From a virus: 52,318 nt of DNA. Location of the stretch: IMG/VR virus record IMGVR_UViG_3300006870_000021, positions 1 through 52,318 of that record; one strand, given 5' to 3'. Shown here piece by piece: positions 31,585-38,704 of this stretch (position 1 is its first letter; each line of letters opens with the position of its first letter). The notes below the pieces were generated by a model. That model was not told where the DNA came from and ran no database searches. It worked only from the letters and a program-made list of their open reading frames with translations. The position numbers and the translations under genes were made by a program.

Positions 31585-32478
31585 TTAGGTTCCCCAGGCG
31601 TTGCCGAAGAGCGAGATGTGAAGTCTTGGGGTAAAACGCCAGCCCCTTTCCATACATGCTTCTGCGACATCTTTGACGTTGAGGTTGTATTCTTCCGACC
31701 TACCACCGAGCGGCATAAGATACACAGGGCATTCCACACCTTTGTTACGATACGCTTCAACAGCCCGAGTAACTTCATCAAAGTCGTCGTTACTAGCGAC
31801 AACAAACTTGAGATAAATGTCACTACCGTCAACACTGCTATACTCGCGAGCAACATCAGGCAATATAGCAGTTTCCCAAGGTTCTCCCGAAACACTAAGT
31901 TTTGGGGAACAACTCCAAGTAACTTCAAATCTGTCTTGATCCATGAGATAGTTGAAGAAATCGTCGTGTAAAGGTTGTGTAGTGTTTGTTTCAAATGTAA
32001 CATTTTTTAAATCCTGCATACGGGGATGTTCGAACAGTTCGATATACAATCGCTGCCACGCTAATAACGGTTCACCACCTGTCATAATAAGGTGTACATC
32101 CTGACCATTATCCATTGTCCACTTGCCTTCTGGTGTAAGTGACAATAGGTGTTCAACTACTTCGTCAATAGTTGCTTCTTTGTTAAAGTGTTTGAATTCT
32201 GGATAGATACTTGCATATGTATCACAGCCTGTATGAATAATTGGCAAGTCTTCAAACTTTTCAGTTGTTTCGTGTACACCTGCGTCAATTAATGCTTTTA
32301 CTTCTGCATTATAACGGTTACCTTCTGCATGTTGCTCCCAACGATTTTTTGTTTCGTTAGTACCAAAGTTCATACAACGAAAGTTACAACCAAATGTACG
32401 CAAGAATACACTTGGTACTCCTACATACTTGCCTTCACCTTGCACACTATAAAATGCTTCTGAATAGCGTAGTTTCAT
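31585..32478 (-). CDS. queE: QueE-like 7-carboxy-7-deazaguanine synthase
   Basis: The 297-residue radical-SAM protein begins RYSEAFYSVQGEGKYVGVPSVFLRTFGCNFRC, diagnostic of QueE. Ligand Cys are C31 and C35. The usual third Cys after CxxxC is Phe, and C85 (HTGCDTY) is the likely third ligand, as I recall for phage-type QueE. GGEPLLAW and FETNTTQPL match SAM and substrate strands, and LHISLFGNAWGT the C-terminus. It converts 6-carboxy-tetrahydropterin to 7-carboxy-7-deazaguanine. It is coupled by ATGA to the small membrane gene upstream. Confidence 0.85.
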   Translation of the reverse strand: MKLRYSEAFYSVQGEGKYVGVPSVFLRTFGCNFRCMNFGTNETKNRWEQHAEGNRYNAEVKALIDAGVHETTEKFEDLPIIHTGCDTYASIYPEFKHFNKEATIDEVVEHLLSLTPEGKWTMDNGQDVHLIMTGGEPLLAWQRLYIELFEHPRMQDLKNVTFETNTTQPLHDDFFNYLMDQDRFEVTWSCSPKLSVSGEPWETAILPDVAREYSSVDGSDIYLKFVVASNDDFDEVTRAVEAYRNKGVECPVYLMPLGGRSEEYNLNVKDVAEACMERGWRFTPRLHISLFGNAWGT

Positions 32479-32645
32479 TCACACGCTCCTTCTTTTAAAT
32501 ATTCAGGCTTAACCATTTCACAAACAACTTCTTGTGTTGCGCCGTCATAAAACAACCAAGCATTGATTTCACGCTTTAGATACCAGCCACCGACACCTAT
32601 CGCAATAGCAATTAAAAGTCCAATAGTATATATTGCAATTTTCAT
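32475..32645 (-). CDS. Small membrane protein (56 aa)
   Basis: Read directly: a single hydrophobic segment at residues 2-20 (IAIYTIGLLIAIAIGVGGW), then a hydrophilic tail with two Cys (VVCEMVKPEYLKEGACE). It looks like an anchored peptide facing either side. Its ATG overlaps the stop of a ten-codon mini-ORF (32642-32674), and its stop overlaps the queE start, so translation is coupled from hemJ to queE. Confidence 0.6.
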   Translation of the reverse strand: MKIAIYTIGLLIAIAIGVGGWYLKREINAWLFYDGATQEVVCEMVKPEYLKEGACE

Positions 32646-32674
32646 CTCGATGCAAACTCCTGTTGTAGTTTCAT
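32642..32674 (-). CDS. Ten-codon mini-ORF duplicated from the folE 3' end
   Basis: ATG...TGA encodes MKLQQEFASR, the last residues of the FolE product (IKLQQEFASR) preceded by a new ATG. AGGAG at 32680-32684, overlapping the hemJ stop, is spaced 5 nt. The TGA overlaps the next ATG, exactly as the folE stop overlaps the next gene at 33287. It probably works as a translational coupling cassette rather than as a peptide. Confidence 0.5.
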   Translation of the reverse strand: MKLQQEFASR

Positions 32675-32677
32675 ATT
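32642..32677. repeat. 36-bp direct repeat, copy 1 (34 of 36 identical to 33284-33319)
   Basis: The two copies differ only at the sixth coding codon position near TCATCT(C/T)GATG and at one base after GTAGTTT. Copy 2 is the folE 3' end. Copy 1 lies between hemJ and the 56-residue gene. Both carry CAGGAG upstream of an overlapping ATG. Confidence 0.8.
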
Positions 32678-32682
32678 AACTC

Positions 32683-33108
32683 CTAATACTGTATTATAAC
32701 ACTGATGACAATAATAGTCAACAATATTGTTGGCACTTCGTTTAATATACGCATTTGCCTACCTGTGTAACTAAAGTCACCGTCTGCCATTTTTCTTCGT
32801 GTTGAACTTAACCAACCATGAAACCCGAACATAAGAAACACTGCTCCTGCTTTGACCCAAGGCCAAGTAAGACTCCAGTCAACTACACCGAAACTTACTA
32901 GTGTCAGCCCTGACACTAGTGTAGCAACCATAGCAGGAAGCATAATAAACTTTTGAAGCTTATATTCCATAGTTTCTAAAATGCGATATACTTCATCAGA
33001 ATAACCTTTATACTCTAAATGATATACCATAATCCTTGGTAAGTAGAATAGTGCCGCCATCCAACTAATGAGCGACACTATGTGAATTACAAGAACCCAA
33101 TCATACAT
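32683..33108 (-). CDS. hemJ: HemJ-like protoporphyrinogen IX oxidase (membrane)
   Basis: The product has 141 residues. The opening WVLVIHIVSLISWMAALFYLPR, then VYHLEY, is the hallmark of HemJ/UPF0093 with His and Arg that bind heme in the family. Four hydrophobic segments lie near 4-22, 52-75, 80-100 and 122-140. In bacteria HemJ oxidises protoporphyrinogen IX to protoporphyrin IX. It is in the folE-queE operon, and heme oxygenase is 1.3 kb upstream. Finding it in a phage is unusual to my knowledge. Confidence 0.78.
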   Translation of the reverse strand: MYDWVLVIHIVSLISWMAALFYLPRIMVYHLEYKGYSDEVYRILETMEYKLQKFIMLPAMVATLVSGLTLVSFGVVDWSLTWPWVKAGAVFLMFGFHGWLSSTRRKMADGDFSYTGRQMRILNEVPTILLTIIVISVIIQY

Positions 33109-33287
33109 TAACGTTCAACCAACGGTTTAGTATTGTTTGAGTCGTGATAATCGCCTGATTTGTAATAATCACGACTTGCTTCTTCTTTAACCATAATGCC
33201 ATTACGCATACGATATGTAATAATTTCTCTACGAATTACTCCGCTTGTGTCAGCATCGAATGCTGCTTTAAATGGTCCTTCACTCAT
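33108..33287 (-). CDS. Small hypothetical protein (59 aa)
   Basis: Read directly: MSEGPFKAAFDADTSGV, then REIITYRMRNG and SGDYHDS. It resembles a short conserved protein seen in marine T4-like phages, function unknown. The ATG overlaps the folE TGA, and AACAGGAG lies upstream. Its TAA overlaps the hemJ ATG (TAATG), so folE, this gene and hemJ form one coupled unit. Confidence 0.6.
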   Translation of the reverse strand: MSEGPFKAAFDADTSGVIRREIITYRMRNGIMVKEEASRDYYKSGDYHDSNNTKPLVER

Positions 33288-33319
33288 CTTGATGCAAACT
33301 CCTGTTGTAGTTTAATATT
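33284..33319. repeat. 36-bp direct repeat, copy 2 (folE 3' end)
   Basis: Original location of the repeat: the end of folE with the internal AACAGGAG that serves as ribosome site for the gene starting at 33287. Confidence 0.8.
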
Positions 33320-33970
33320 GTCAAAAAACTCTTTCTTTGTACCTGCGTCATCTTTAAATGCACCACGCAACACAGTTGTTTGTGTAAGACTACTGGTTGC
33401 CATAATACCTCGATTTTCACAACAACCGTGTGTTGCTTGGATATATACACCTAAGTGTTCTGCACCTGTTGCTTTTGCAATCTCACGTGCAATGTCATTT
33501 GCAAGTTCTTCTTGTAGCGTCCCACGTCTAGCACACCATTGTGCAATACGTGTATACTTGCTCAAACCAATCAGTTTGTCTGCGGCAATAATACCAATGT
33601 ATGCAACACCTGCTACTGGCTGGTGATGATGCGAACACATACTTTTAAGTTCACTTCGCACAACAAGCATACCTTCGTAACGATCGTCTGAATCGTTTGG
33701 AAATGCTGTTGCTGTTGGTGCAGGATCATAACGTCCCGCCATAATCTCATTAAAGTACATCTTAGCAAGACGTCTTGCTGTACCTTGTGAATTAGGATCG
33801 TTATGACGATCAATTAATAGTGCATCTAACACACCTTCAAATGCTACTGTAGCATTTTCAATAAGTTCTTCTTTATCACCTTTTTGTAGGACTTTAGAAA
33901 TGTTGTCGCCAGCCCAGTAACGAATGCCTAGATCTTCTAGACGGGCTTTTAATTGTTCCGCTTTGCTCAT
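33284..33970 (-). CDS. folE: GTP cyclohydrolase I
   Basis: The product has 228 residues. Zinc ligands are in MCSHHHQP (C112, H115) and HGCCENRG (C183), and GLSKYTRIAQWCARRGTLQEEL is the conserved core. It opens GTP to dihydroneopterin triphosphate, the first step to preQ0 and also to folate. It is the first gene of the folE-59aa-hemJ-56aa-queE unit, under a consensus early promoter that contains a palindrome over its -10 element. Confidence 0.88.
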   Translation of the reverse strand: MSKAEQLKARLEDLGIRYWAGDNISKVLQKGDKEELIENATVAFEGVLDALLIDRHNDPNSQGTARRLAKMYFNEIMAGRYDPAPTATAFPNDSDDRYEGMLVVRSELKSMCSHHHQPVAGVAYIGIIAADKLIGLSKYTRIAQWCARRGTLQEELANDIAREIAKATGAEHLGVYIQATHGCCENRGIMATSSLTQTTVLRGAFKDDAGTKKEFFDNIKLQQEFASR

Positions 33971-34010
33971 TTATGTCTCCGATGTTTAGGCAGTGGATTG
34001 CCATGAAAAA

Positions 34011-34034
34011 TGGTATACTAATAAAAGTATACCA
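34011..34034. promoter_or_regulatory. Palindrome over the folE promoter -10 (possible operator)
   Basis: TGGTATAC - 8 nt - GTATACCA is a perfect inverted repeat of 8-bp arms. The right arm contains the -10 hexamer of the folE promoter (34026-34031), a typical position for a repressor site. Confidence 0.5.
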
Positions 34035-34054
34035 TGTATTTAGGTAATTGTCAA
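34026..34054 (-). promoter_or_regulatory. Early sigma70-type promoter for folE
   Basis: TTGACA (34049-34054) and TATACT (34026-34031), 17-bp spacer on the minus strand, about 55 nt upstream of the folE ATG. An A+C-rich leader with CGGAGA before the ATG follows. Confidence 0.78.
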
Positions 34055-34055
34055 G

Positions 34056-34274
34056 TTAAAAATATTTTTCTAACATTTCTAGTTGATCATTATACTCTGC
34101 TACAATTTTAAGTTCTTGTTCAATTGCTTCGAGTACATCAGGGTGTTCTCCGACACCTGCTGAACTTCGTAGATAAACTTCTACGTTCATTGCATGTTTA
34201 GCAATATGGCCTTTAGCATGATCCTTGATTGCTTGGATCATATTCTCTCTAGTGTACTGTCCTACGCTTGCCAT
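34056..34274 (-). CDS. Conserved small phage protein (72 aa)
   Basis: The start is set at ATG 34274 (or adjacent 34277). A more distal in-frame codon at 34304 would lie within the -10 region of its promoter, so it is rejected. IQAIKDHAKGHIAKHAMNVEVYL and AGVGEHPDVLEAIEQEL match a small conserved marine T4-like phage protein of unknown function. AAGGA precedes the ATG. Confidence 0.6.
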   Translation of the reverse strand: MASVGQYTRENMIQAIKDHAKGHIAKHAMNVEVYLRSSAGVGEHPDVLEAIEQELKIVAEYNDQLEMLEKYF

Positions 34275-34305
34275 CATAAATCCTTTTGTGTTTATTGATA
34301 ACAAT

Positions 34306-34334
34306 ATAATAACATAAATTTAAACTAAAGTCAA
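34306..34334 (-). promoter_or_regulatory. Early sigma70-type promoter for the 72-aa gene
   Basis: TTGACT (34329-34334), TATTAT (34306-34311), 17-bp spacer. The -35 includes the TGA stop (34331-34333) of the 36-residue mini-protein gene. Confidence 0.7.
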
Positions 34335-34441
34335 CCTTTTTTCTTTGCTTCCCATTCTGCTTTTTTCTTTTGGTACTCTGATTCGCTTAGCCTGTGCCAG
34401 CCAATACATTTACCTGTTGGTGATCTTCCACATCCGCACAT
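34331..34441 (-). CDS. 36-residue Cys/His mini-protein, CDGSH-like
   Basis: Read directly: MCGCGRSPTGKCIGWH, then a charged helix SESEYQKKKAEWEAKKKG. C2-x-C4, C12 and H16 follow the 3Cys-1His order of CDGSH iron-sulfur (2Fe-2S) motifs. Spacing C4 to C12 is 8 instead of 9, and CDGSH is altered to CIGWH. The TAA of heme oxygenase abuts its ATG, so the two are coupled. A 2Fe-2S or zinc site is likely. The function is not known. Confidence 0.55.
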   Translation of the reverse strand: MCGCGRSPTGKCIGWHRLSESEYQKKKAEWEAKKKG

Positions 34442-34978
34442 TTATTCTTCCAGTTCTTTAAAAAGTTGCATTGCAAACTCAAATGCTCTATTTGCTTCGT
34501 CTGCCATATCGTCATGTAATTTAGCTCTAGTATCTTGTATTAGTTTATACGAATCTTCAAAATCGTACATTTTACCTGATCCAGGAGCACGTTTCTTAAT
34601 CATTTGCCCACCGTGCAATTCACCAAAGTGTCTTACATAAATGTGTGCAATTAGTCCTTCGCCTTCTAAGTTGTTAACATAGTCGACATACTCTTGAACA
34701 ACTGGACACAATACAGATTCGTCTCTTTCGATGCCGAACTCTTCTTCCAGTTCTTCCATATCTGCGAGCATACCAGGTGCTCTGCAAATTCCTTCAATGC
34801 CTTCTAGCATACCAGCATCTCTTGCTGCTACCTCTAGTGCTTCGTACTGTACATATTGATTGTAAATAAATCTATGATATTCGGGTGCAGGCATACCTTT
34901 AAGTAGTTTACGTGCAACAACCATACGTTCTGCGTTTTGGTGATTCTCCCAAGTGAGTTCTTTTAGTTTTGCACTCAT
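34442..34978 (-). CDS. ho1: Heme oxygenase
   Basis: The product has 178 residues, shorter than bacterial and cyanobacterial enzymes. The proximal His is H13 in LTWENHQNAER. The distal helix is AHIYVRHFGELHGGQMIKK. Splits heme to biliverdin, CO and iron. Cyanophages carry ho1 for bilin synthesis, but no bilin reductase (pcyA/pebS) is in this window. It is coupled to a membrane gene upstream and the mini-protein downstream. Confidence 0.85.
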   Translation of the reverse strand: MSAKLKELTWENHQNAERMVVARKLLKGMPAPEYHRFIYNQYVQYEALEVAARDAGMLEGIEGICRAPGMLADMEELEEEFGIERDESVLCPVVQEYVDYVNNLEGEGLIAHIYVRHFGELHGGQMIKKRAPGSGKMYDFEDSYKLIQDTRAKLHDDMADEANRAFEFAMQLFKELEE

Positions 34979-35277
34979 AGTAAGGTCCTTAGTGCTCTGT
35001 AAATCTTAGGAACATATACCCCAAAAAATACTAAACCCCAAAAGCCTGCCATTAGTATAGCATACTCGGGCCATCTTTCAAAATCTAAATACAAACCTAA
35101 GCTGATTAGTATAATCCACGACCAGTCAGTATAGCCGTGTATTCTTTTAACCTTTTGAGCGCCAAATTTTTCGTGTAATTCGCTGCGTAGTTTAGCAAAC
35201 CAAGGACACACGTGACGTAATATCACAAAACCTTCGTTTACTACCATTATTAAATAACCTATAATAAAAGCAATCAT
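34975..35277 (-). CDS. Membrane protein (100 aa)
   Basis: Hydrophobic segments near residues 2-19, 54-63 and 72-90 (IAFIIGYLIMVVNEGFVIL, WIILISLGLYL, ILMAGFWGLVFFGVYV), with a basic loop between. Not a recognised family. It is the first gene of the heme-oxygenase unit with late octamer GATAAATA and GGAG upstream. A role in supplying or anchoring heme degradation is only positional. Confidence 0.5.
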   Translation of the reverse strand: MIAFIIGYLIMVVNEGFVILRHVCPWFAKLRSELHEKFGAQKVKRIHGYTDWSWIILISLGLYLDFERWPEYAILMAGFWGLVFFGVYVPKIYRALRTLL

Positions 35278-35296
35278 ATTAATTCTCCATCATAGT

Positions 35297-35304
35297 TATT
35301 TATC
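35297..35304 (-). promoter_or_regulatory. Late promoter octamer GATAAATA for the heme-oxygenase unit
   Basis: GATAAATA on the minus strand is followed by GGAG (35284-35287) and the ATG at 35277. Predicted start near 35291. Confidence 0.6.
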
Positions 35305-35321
35305 ATTAAATGCTAGTTTAA

Positions 35322-35870
35322 CTAATCGTACTCATATGGGTATACTAACCAAATATCTTCTTCTGCTTTATTTACTTCGTCCCAATAGTATCTTACTTCA
35401 CCGAAATCGCTGCTTAGATTTTCTGTCATTACAGCAAATCTTACATTCTGGCCCCATACAGTATCCCAATTAGGATGATCAGGCAAACATCCACTTTGCC
35501 AATCTTGTTTAATCCAGTTAAACGTAGCACCAGTGTCGTTGATATCATCTACGATAAGTATGTTTTTCTTTTTATCCGGATGATTAGTCGACTTTTCAAA
35601 AATGCCATCTCTGTCATATGCTTGCAAGTAACCAAAAGCATCTTCTGCCATCCAGCAGTTACTTTCACTTTCTCTGTCGTCATCTCGTAAACTAACTTTG
35701 AGTGCATTACATGGTATGTCTAACATGTGACTTAGTATAACTGCTAAAGGCATTCCGCCTCTGGTAATACCTACAATATAGTCAGGCCGCCAGTTGTCTT
35801 TGTACATTTGTAATGCAATATGTGCTGCTGTTTTATGTAAATCTTCCCAATTATAGTGTTTTTTATTCAC
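35322..35870 (-). CDS. Phosphoribosyltransferase-family protein, GTG start
   Basis: The product has 182 residues from the GTG at 35870, which overlaps the upstream TAA by 8 nt and follows GGAG at 7 nt. The longer reading from an ATG at 35921 is rejected. IVGITRGGMPLAVIL and NILIVDDINDTGAT are the PRPP-binding loop motifs. It is likely a purine-type transferase (xanthine/hypoxanthine/guanine), possibly related to purine supply for the deazaguanine pathway. Overall length fits the family. Confidence 0.75.
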   Translation of the reverse strand: MNKKHYNWEDLHKTAAHIALQMYKDNWRPDYIVGITRGGMPLAVILSHMLDIPCNALKVSLRDDDRESESNCWMAEDAFGYLQAYDRDGIFEKSTNHPDKKKNILIVDDINDTGATFNWIKQDWQSGCLPDHPNWDTVWGQNVRFAVMTENLSSDFGEVRYYWDEVNKAEEDIWLVYPYEYD

Positions 35871-36087
35871 TTTTGTACTCCATTTCAGTTTTAATTTCGG
35901 TGCCTTGTTTGTCGTTTGCAATTCCTAATGCCATAGATTGTATCTGCTCTATTAAATGATTGCAAGTGTCATGGTCGTAATCTTTTTCTGCCTGTTCAGA
36001 AAACTCGTTGCGTAAACGATGCACTTGAATCGCCAAGTCGTGCATAACATTTATACGTTTAATTAGATCTTCAATTGTATGTTGCAT
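35863..36087 (-). CDS. Hypothetical protein (74 aa), helical
   Basis: Predicted helical by residue pattern (IEDLIKRINVMHDLAIQVHRL), no family recognised. The ATG overlaps the TAA of the gene upstream by one base (TAATG). Downstream overlap carries the GTG start of the phosphoribosyltransferase. Confidence 0.5.
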   Translation of the reverse strand: MQHTIEDLIKRINVMHDLAIQVHRLRNEFSEQAEKDYDHDTCNHLIEQIQSMALGIANDKQGTEIKTEMEYKSE

Positions 36088-36452
36088 TAAAACGGCACCT
36101 CGTCATCTTTTTCATGGTTACCTACATAGTCTTGATGTACCATTTTGTAGATAGATTTAAGATTTTCAAATGCTTTTTCAAGTGCAGGATAGTGTTCGCA
36201 CATATTATTGATTTTGTCTAAACTAGGCATTATATCTACAAACTCAGTTTGTTCCCAAGTAATACCATCCCAACGAGTTGAATCTTCAAGTGTAATAGTA
36301 TCTGGACCTAGAGTAATAGTACTAACACTAATACCATCCACAGTATATAGATCTTCGTTTATAGATGTGTCTATAGTAACATTGGTATCCATATCTTTTG
36401 TTATCCACTCACTTGTAATATCAAAAACATAATCATTATCTTTATCACTCAT
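36087..36452 (-). CDS. Conserved small phage protein (121 aa)
   Basis: The start is the ATG at 36452 in ATGAGTGA, which overlaps the glycosyltransferase stop by 8 nt. GGAG lies 9 nt upstream. The longer reading to 36551 is rejected. The C-terminal NNMCEHYPALEKAFENLKSIY, then a DDEVPF tail, recalls a short conserved phage block. The tail resembles single-stranded-DNA-binding acidic tails, but this is only suggestive. Confidence 0.5.
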   Translation of the reverse strand: MSDKDNDYVFDITSEWITKDMDTNVTIDTSINEDLYTVDGISVSTITLGPDTITLEDSTRWDGITWEQTEFVDIMPSLDKINNMCEHYPALEKAFENLKSIYKMVHQDYVGNHEKDDEVPF

Positions 36453-37509
36453 TAGCAATTGCTCCATATAATGCTTTACCAGAGAAATAGTTATGTGAAA
36501 GTGTCGCAGCTTGTTCGTAGATATCAAATTCATAAGTGTCGTAATTTTCAATGTAGTCTCTTAATTTTGCGATTACTTTATCTTTGTTTGCAATATATGC
36601 ATCAAAGTTCTCTGTCCATTCGCTAGGATATTTAAATTTATCTCTAGCCATTTCACTGTAACTTAATCTATCAGGCACCATTGGAATAGCATCTAACAAC
36701 GCACCTTCATACCAACTAATACCTAATGTCTCTTGCAAGTTCGCACTAAACACAACCTTTGCTTGACCTAATAGTTTGTGATATTCGTGCTTGGATAGTT
36801 CCTGCTCTTGACATATAACAAATTCATATTCAGGCATAGACTCTGCTAAGTCTCTAAATATTTCAACTTGCTTCTCAGGCGCTACTCGATGCGGAAAGAG
36901 TATTAAGTTACGTTTTTCTTGTTCGTCGTATTCTGAAATACATAGTTCATCTGACAAATATTCCATAGGCCAGCCTACACGATGTATTTTATCATAATCA
37001 ATATTATAGTCTTCCATCATTACATCTGTAAACATATCAATATGGAAGTCAGTTGCAAAGAAGTTATGATCATAGCATTCAAACATTGACATTTCAGCAT
37101 GTCTGACCCAAGGCTTATCGCCTATTAGTCGTCCAAGGAAATCTGCAGGGTCGTAGGAGCCGGCGTGCCAAAGCCCTCCGACTCTAATACGTACTCCCAA
37201 TAACTCTGCCATATACCGTAACTGAATAACAGTTGGGTTCCAAGCATCTGTGTATAAAAAGTAATCATTGTCTTTAATTATCCCATCACAAAACATTTCA
37301 CCAATTAGTTCAAGTTGCTTAGACTTGTATACATTAGTGCCTCCGAAGTTAAGAAAAGCCCCAGGCGTAGTAGCCTGAGGCGTCTCTCCCCCAGATACGA
37401 CTTCAACTGTTTGATTAGTTGCAAGCCGTATCTGTTCTGGTAAATGTGTCTTCCACTGCTTAGTATATCGAGTGTCGACGGCTTCTATATCTACAATATA
37501 GATTGTCAT
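36445..37509 (-). CDS. GT-B-fold glycosyltransferase
   Basis: The product has 354 residues. The C-terminal half has LILFPHRVAPEKQVEIFRDLAESMP and a donor-site region VFSANLQETLGISWYEGALLDA, as in GT4-type enzymes. The N-terminal half opens with DFxx-type sites not readable. It could glycosylate DNA, a modified base, or a surface glycan. It is 3 nt downstream of a small gene and near the deazaguanine cluster, so DNA modification is possible but not shown. Confidence 0.68.
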   Translation of the reverse strand: MTIYIVDIEAVDTRYTKQWKTHLPEQIRLATNQTVEVVSGGETPQATTPGAFLNFGGTNVYKSKQLELIGEMFCDGIIKDNDYFLYTDAWNPTVIQLRYMAELLGVRIRVGGLWHAGSYDPADFLGRLIGDKPWVRHAEMSMFECYDHNFFATDFHIDMFTDVMMEDYNIDYDKIHRVGWPMEYLSDELCISEYDEQEKRNLILFPHRVAPEKQVEIFRDLAESMPEYEFVICQEQELSKHEYHKLLGQAKVVFSANLQETLGISWYEGALLDAIPMVPDRLSYSEMARDKFKYPSEWTENFDAYIANKDKVIAKLRDYIENYDTYEFDIYEQAATLSHNYFSGKALYGAIANE

Positions 37510-37511
37510 AA

Positions 37512-37700
37512 CTAACGCCTATTTGCGTTTCTTGCCTTTGCACGTAACCAGTTCTTGTACTTTTCGTACGCTTGCCAATTACGGTCGTCTCTCTTATAAA
37601 GAGCTTTTTCATCAAAGACCTTGCCTTCAAAACGGCAATAGTCGCGGTATTCGTCTAAGTCACTAAAAATTTTATTAACAACTGGGTTATTGATCGACAT
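37512..37700 (-). CDS. Small conserved phage protein (62 aa)
   Basis: FDEKALYKRDDRNWQAYEKYKNWLRA is reminiscent of a short conserved block in T4-like phages; no function recognised. Basic C-terminus. Preceded by AAGGGAACC before the ATG. Confidence 0.5.
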   Translation of the reverse strand: MSINNPVVNKIFSDLDEYRDYCRFEGKVFDEKALYKRDDRNWQAYEKYKNWLRAKARNANRR

Positions 37701-37721
37701 TATGGTTCCCTTTATTATGTC

Positions 37722-38180
37722 TTATGGATATACTATTTGGCAGCCGTTTTCGCCATCTTCGGCTACATCGATGACTACAAAACGGCCTGGATACTTTTCG
37801 TTAATCTGTAAGTACAAATCGTCTGCGATCATCTCGCATGACTTATAGTCTAACTGAAGTAGATCTTCTTTATATAAGTTTTCCAACCAACGTTTGAATT
37901 GGATAAACTCAATATCTCTGTCATTGTGTGTTACTTGTATCTGCACTTTAAAATGAAACGTATGACGATGTGGATAGCCTAAGAAGCTTACATCATATTC
38001 ATCCCCTGTTGCTAGTGCTGGATCTTCTAACGCTGCTGGATACTTATGAATACCTTCTTTGGTAAACGTTACCCAGATGCTGCGTTTTGCATTTTCTAGT
38101 TTAGACATCTTAGCGTCCTCTTCTTTGTTACGCCGTTTCATGTAATTGTAATATGATTCTTGCTGTGCTTCTTCGGTCAT
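37722..38180 (-). CDS. queD: QueD-like 6-carboxy-tetrahydropterin synthase
   Basis: The product has 152 residues. Zinc ligands H45, H71 and H73 (GIHKYPAA, PHRHTFHF) match the QueD/PTPS family. HNDRDIEFI and LDYKSCEMIADDLYL follow in order. It converts dihydroneopterin triphosphate to 6-carboxy-tetrahydropterin, between FolE and QueE. The ATG at 38180 overlaps the upstream stop (ATGA). A later ATG at 38108 has a better GAGGA site and is an alternative. Confidence 0.78.
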   Translation of the reverse strand: MTEEAQQESYYNYMKRRNKEEDAKMSKLENAKRSIWVTFTKEGIHKYPAALEDPALATGDEYDVSFLGYPHRHTFHFKVQIQVTHNDRDIEFIQFKRWLENLYKEDLLQLDYKSCEMIADDLYLQINEKYPGRFVVIDVAEDGENGCQIVYP

Positions 38181-38701
38181 TTTAAGATAACATCGTTACG
38201 ATATTTTAACCAATCAGTAAATTTGTCATGTGCCATTAAGTCATGTAGACTGTGACACCAGACACCTGGATTAGTTGCTCTGTAAGATTTGTCATCTATC
38301 TTAACCATTGTATTATAGTTCCATAATTTAACATATGGTATCGGGACTCTTATTTGCGGAATAAAGTTATCAAATTCACATAATCCGCCTTCGTGAAAGT
38401 TTTCTACACATTGCATAGGAATATCTAGTGTGCAAAGATAATCTTGTTTTAGGAAACTTAAGATTAAATTTTCCCAAGGAGCCCATTCTTCAGATACACC
38501 AGCGGCAGGGCTAAAACTATGATTAGCACCAAAAAATATGTGTTTACAGTTATTGTTTTCGTATAACTGTTTTATTTTATCTTCACGTTGCACGCCATCG
38601 ACAAATAAGGTTCGTAAACCAAATGCCGGTGTTTGCTCAACTTCTATCCCTATAAAGAAGGACGCATCGTCTGCTTCACCATCTTGGTATTCTCTTCTCA
38701 C
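38177..38701 (-). CDS. Hypothetical protein next to queD (174 aa)
   Basis: ASFFIGIEVEQTPAFGLRTLFV, then HIFFGANHSFSPAAG and VPIPYVKLWNYNTMVKI; no family name is certain. From memory it recurs beside queD in marine T4-like phages. Position between queD and dpdA suggests a role in the 7-deazaguanine pathway or in recognising the modified base. Coupled by ATGA to queD. Confidence 0.5.
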   Translation of the reverse strand: MRREYQDGEADDASFFIGIEVEQTPAFGLRTLFVDGVQREDKIKQLYENNNCKHIFFGANHSFSPAAGVSEEWAPWENLILSFLKQDYLCTLDIPMQCVENFHEGGLCEFDNFIPQIRVPIPYVKLWNYNTMVKIDDKSYRATNPGVWCHSLHDLMAHDKFTDWLKYRNDVILK

Positions 38702-38704
38702 TTT

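Noticed and set aside
31545-32003. Long ORF (152 aa) on the minus strand inside queE
   Set aside because: Overlaps the strongly supported QueE frame; low-complexity Leu/Ser composition typical of a shadow frame.
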